DNA of 60,537 nt from Candidatus Endomicrobium neocapritermitis (GTDB taxonomy: Bacteria > Elusimicrobiota > Endomicrobiia > Endomicrobiales > Endomicrobiaceae): the NCBI GenBank assembly GCA_009778325.1, contig WRJZ01000042.1, positions 1 to 60,537 on the forward strand. The letters run 5' to 3'. Made by a program: the position numbers and the translations under genes. The notes beneath the pieces are model-generated. The model saw only the letters and a list, made by a program, of their open reading frames with translations, had not been told where the DNA came from and did no database searches. Below, piece by piece: positions 58,255 through 60,537 of the stretch (positions are counted from its first letter, which is position 1; every line of letters starts with the position of its first letter).

Positions 58255-58290
58255 GATTAGTAATTGCCGTTAAAAAAAGGGGAATTTTTC

Positions 58291-60465
58291 ATGAAGATCA
58301 AAGCACAATGGCCGGGGTTACTTTTTTCATTCGCTTTAGCCCTGTTCCTGAGCGTACAATGTTTTGTTTCCGATGCTTATGCGGTTTCATGGCCGAATGA
58401 TCCTGATTTTGTAGTGGGCGTTGCGGCTCATCCTAGCAAGCCAGACTTTGGAGTCACAACCTATACCGGATATGGGGGTAGTGATGCAGATATAGAAAAG
58501 CAGGTTCACTTGTTAGCTGAAATGGGGGGAAAGATTTACCGTGTGGACGGTTCCGGAGCCTCAGATTATAAGCAAAAGCTGATCGACCTTTGTGAAAGAT
58601 ACGGTATTGAAGTTCTGATGATCGTCGGTCCGGGTGACCCCATATACACAATGTATGCAGCGAGAGCATATAAAGGCAAAGTCAAATACTATCAAGTGTA
58701 TAACGAGATGGGCGGCGTAGCTCTTAAAGAATATTCGTTGGATGGAACTGATATAAGCCACTACAAAATGTCAACGGATATACCGCGCCCTCCTGATGAT
58801 AAATGTTTGGACATTGCGGTTAACGGAATTATCAATCACATCAAAATGATTCGCGCGGAAGATCCTGACGCAAAGGTCCTGATCAACGACTTAGGGACAC
58901 ATTACGCTTTCCTTGATTATGCTTTTGCGAGATTCAAAGAAGAGGGTGTTGATGTCGACCTGATCGGCTGGGACTGGTATTCTCAAAGGGAAAATGCCAG
59001 AGACATCCATCCTTCCGTCATAGACGGCTTGAACAGTGTCGCGAAATATATATATGAGAAATACAAGAAGGATATCATAATTTGTGAATACAACATGGAT
59101 ACCAGGTTATTTGATTTACCAACGCTTTCACCGCAGAATATTCCATTTCTTCCGGGAAACGGGAACGGGAAAATTGATCTTTTTGAGGAAGATAACATGG
59201 ATATATTAATGGGCCCCTATCTGGTCAATAATATACAGTATCTGTATAACAACAGAAAAGAAAATCACATCAAAGGAATTATGATTTATGAGCTCATAGA
59301 AGAGCGGGGCCATAGCTTTTGGAGTGAAGCAAAATTAGGCATAACGTACTCCAAAGTGCTCATTCCCGAGCAAAGACACTATCAGATATTGGGACCAAAG
59401 AAAGCGTATTACGATGTCCAAAAACTCCTCGGAGGCGGTTTTGTCCCGATAAAAAGATTGAATCCTTCCGCCGCAATTGCCGAATATACAATAACAGCAT
59501 CTGTTATAGACGTAAACCCGGATGACGCAATTCTGTCCTCGCAAGAAGGCGGTACAGTTACAGGAAGCGGTAAATACAGAGAAAACTCTGTTGTTACTCT
59601 GACCGCCGCCGCCAATCCCGGATACGAATTTTTGGGCTGGTACAGAGGCGGAATCAGAATCAGCAGAAATTCGGTTTATAAATTCACGGCTTATGAGGAC
59701 GCAAACAATGCCGACAGAGACAGTGGTGAAGGAAAGTTTGCGTATGAAGCGAGATATGTTTTCAGGGGCGCGTGCGAAGGTACGATAATAACATTTCCTG
59801 TAATATCAAAAGACGGCACTCAAAATACAGGAATGATGATAATACCTGCAAAAACATTCGGCGCGAATGTAGAAATCGATGTGAAACAGTACAGCAGTTT
59901 GGTCCCGGCGGCAAAATCATACGTAAGAGAGTTAAGTCATACGAGTATAGGCGTAATTATAAAGGCGCAGGGAAATCCGGAAAAGGAAATAGAACTGAGA
60001 CTGCCGTACAATAATTCTGACATAGCGGGAATGAACGAAGACACTTTAGTAATATCAAAGTATGATGCAGAAAAAAATGTCTGGGTGCCGCTAAAGTCAA
60101 AAGTAGATAAAGAAAACAAACAGATAATAGCTTACATAGATAAATTATCATTATATTCCATAATGGGAACGGCAAATGCGTCAAAAGCGTTTGAGAATGT
60201 GAAATATTACCCGAATCCGCTCCAGCCGTCGAAAGGTATGAATTATGCAAAGATGAATTTTTCGAATATGCCTGTAGGCGCTCACATAAAGATATATACA
60301 ATGCTGGGTCAGGTGGTAAGAGAATTGGAAGCAGACGCAAGCGGGATGGCAGTATGGGACGGAAAAAATAATAGTGGCGAAAAAGCGGCCAGCGGAGTAT
60401 ATATAGTGTATATGGAAGACGGAAGCGGAAATAAAAAGAGAATAAAAGTAGCGGTGGAGCGATGA
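58291..60465 (+). CDS. Secreted TIM-barrel glycosidase-like protein with InlB-type repeat and T9SS-like sorting domain
   Basis: The protein has 724 residues from ATG 58291 (AAAAAGGGGAA upstream). Signal peptide 1-31 (AYA). Residues about 38-400 are a GH clan-A-like TIM barrel: acid/base candidate Glu139 in YYQVYNEMGG and nucleophile candidate Glu266 in IIICEYNMDT, with DLIGWDWYSQ between. Residues about 411-505 are a divergent InlB B-repeat domain (EGGTVTGSGKYRENSVVTLT). The C-terminal ~85 residues (YYPNPLQPSKG, then IKIYTMLGQVVRELE, WDGKNNSGEKAASGVYIVYM) match FlgD-Ig/type A sorting domains. Codon use in the barrel half differs from the C-terminal half, as if the barrel had been acquired and joined. 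Polysaccharide target unknown. Confidence 0.85.
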   Translation: MKIKAQWPGLLFSFALALFLSVQCFVSDAYAVSWPNDPDFVVGVAAHPSKPDFGVTTYTGYGGSDADIEKQVHLLAEMGGKIYRVDGSGASDYKQKLIDLCERYGIEVLMIVGPGDPIYTMYAARAYKGKVKYYQVYNEMGGVALKEYSLDGTDISHYKMSTDIPRPPDDKCLDIAVNGIINHIKMIRAEDPDAKVLINDLGTHYAFLDYAFARFKEEGVDVDLIGWDWYSQRENARDIHPSVIDGLNSVAKYIYEKYKKDIIICEYNMDTRLFDLPTLSPQNIPFLPGNGNGKIDLFEEDNMDILMGPYLVNNIQYLYNNRKENHIKGIMIYELIEERGHSFWSEAKLGITYSKVLIPEQRHYQILGPKKAYYDVQKLLGGGFVPIKRLNPSAAIAEYTITASVIDVNPDDAILSSQEGGTVTGSGKYRENSVVTLTAAANPGYEFLGWYRGGIRISRNSVYKFTAYEDANNADRDSGEGKFAYEARYVFRGACEGTIITFPVISKDGTQNTGMMIIPAKTFGANVEIDVKQYSSLVPAAKSYVRELSHTSIGVIIKAQGNPEKEIELRLPYNNSDIAGMNEDTLVISKYDAEKNVWVPLKSKVDKENKQIIAYIDKLSLYSIMGTANASKAFENVKYYPNPLQPSKGMNYAKMNFSNMPVGAHIKIYTMLGQVVRELEADASGMAVWDGKNNSGEKAASGVYIVYMEDGSGNKKRIKVAVER

Positions 60466-60537
60466 ACGGCAATTACGAATTACGAATGACGAATTACGAA
60501 TCAAAGGCAACCTCGTCCTCTCTTGCTTCGCAAGAAG
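60466..60537 (+). repeat. Start of an AATTACGAA-type hairpin element (cut by window end)
   Basis: AACGGCAATTACGAATTACG followed by AATGACGAATTACGAATC, then AGGCAACCTCGTCCTCTC and TTGCTTCGCAAG. Same plan as 21061-21285; the right arm lies beyond the window. Confidence 0.85.

Overview
The window is about 60.5 kb of a low-GC bacterial chromosome, almost entirely coding and with nearly all genes on the + strand. The gene set is housekeeping and fermentative: fatty-acid synthesis, riboflavin synthesis, glycine cleavage, [NiFe]-hydrogenase maturation, acetate kinase, and an acyl-CoA dehydrogenase with Etf. There is also a cut-off PorV/PorQ-like outer-membrane protein at the left edge and a secreted glycosidase-like protein with a type IX-like C-terminal sorting domain at the right edge. 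This suggests a Gram-negative anaerobe, and the flavour is Elusimicrobiota (Endomicrobium/Elusimicrobium-like). That placement is inferred from gene content, not from a marker search.

Layout. 1-7.3 kb: cell envelope (O-antigen ligase-like protein, YafK-type L,D-transpeptidase fold, two tandem GT-C/TPR membrane proteins, LemA and a TPM-domain protein). 7.5-10.4 kb: isocitrate dehydrogenase, ndk, ackA. 10.4-17.6 kb: DUF177-rpmF-plsX-fabH-fabD-fabG-acpP-fabF-rnc. 17.7-21.1 kb: acyl-CoA dehydrogenase-etfB-etfA, with a ferredoxin domain on EtfA. 21.3-28.4 kb: hypA, hypF, a HEAT lipoprotein, hypC, a LOG protein, hypD and hypE. 28.5-31.9 kb: SDR/epimerase, serine palmitoyltransferase-like enzyme and GNAT-like protein, which together look like a bacterial ceramide pathway. 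32-36.3 kb: a Lys-rich protein, a small membrane protein and smc. 36.4-38.6 kb: DUF362 ferredoxin protein and a LpxL-like acyltransferase. 38.6-40.1 kb: the only minus-strand block (yqeY, DUF192, PNPOx-like). 40.2-44.1 kb: FMN riboswitch and ribD-ribE-ribBA-ribH. 44.2-47.6 kb: gcvH-gcvPA-gcvPB. 47.8-57.8 kb: ankyrin protein, sugar ABC importer without ATPase, HAD, GGQ-domain protein, nadE, radC, PurF-like protein and a glutaredoxin. 58.3-60.5 kb: the secreted glycosidase-like protein.

The most striking feature is not a gene. Roughly thirty intergenic gaps are filled by elements of about 80-150 bp that would fold into long hairpins. The outer arms are AT-rich or purine-rich short repeats that differ between elements but pair within each element. 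At least thirteen share a centre of two small hairpins separated by a CTATTAATAGG-like linker. They typically begin at the stop codon of the upstream gene (TAACGGCA or AAGGCAGA) and end next to the Shine-Dalgarno of the downstream gene (GTCGTTAAAAAGG). Some supply the last codons of the upstream protein. Others are nested, halved or inverted, and two near-identical arms bracket the sole minus-strand block. Together with the candidate ceramide locus, this family is what most deserves follow-up.
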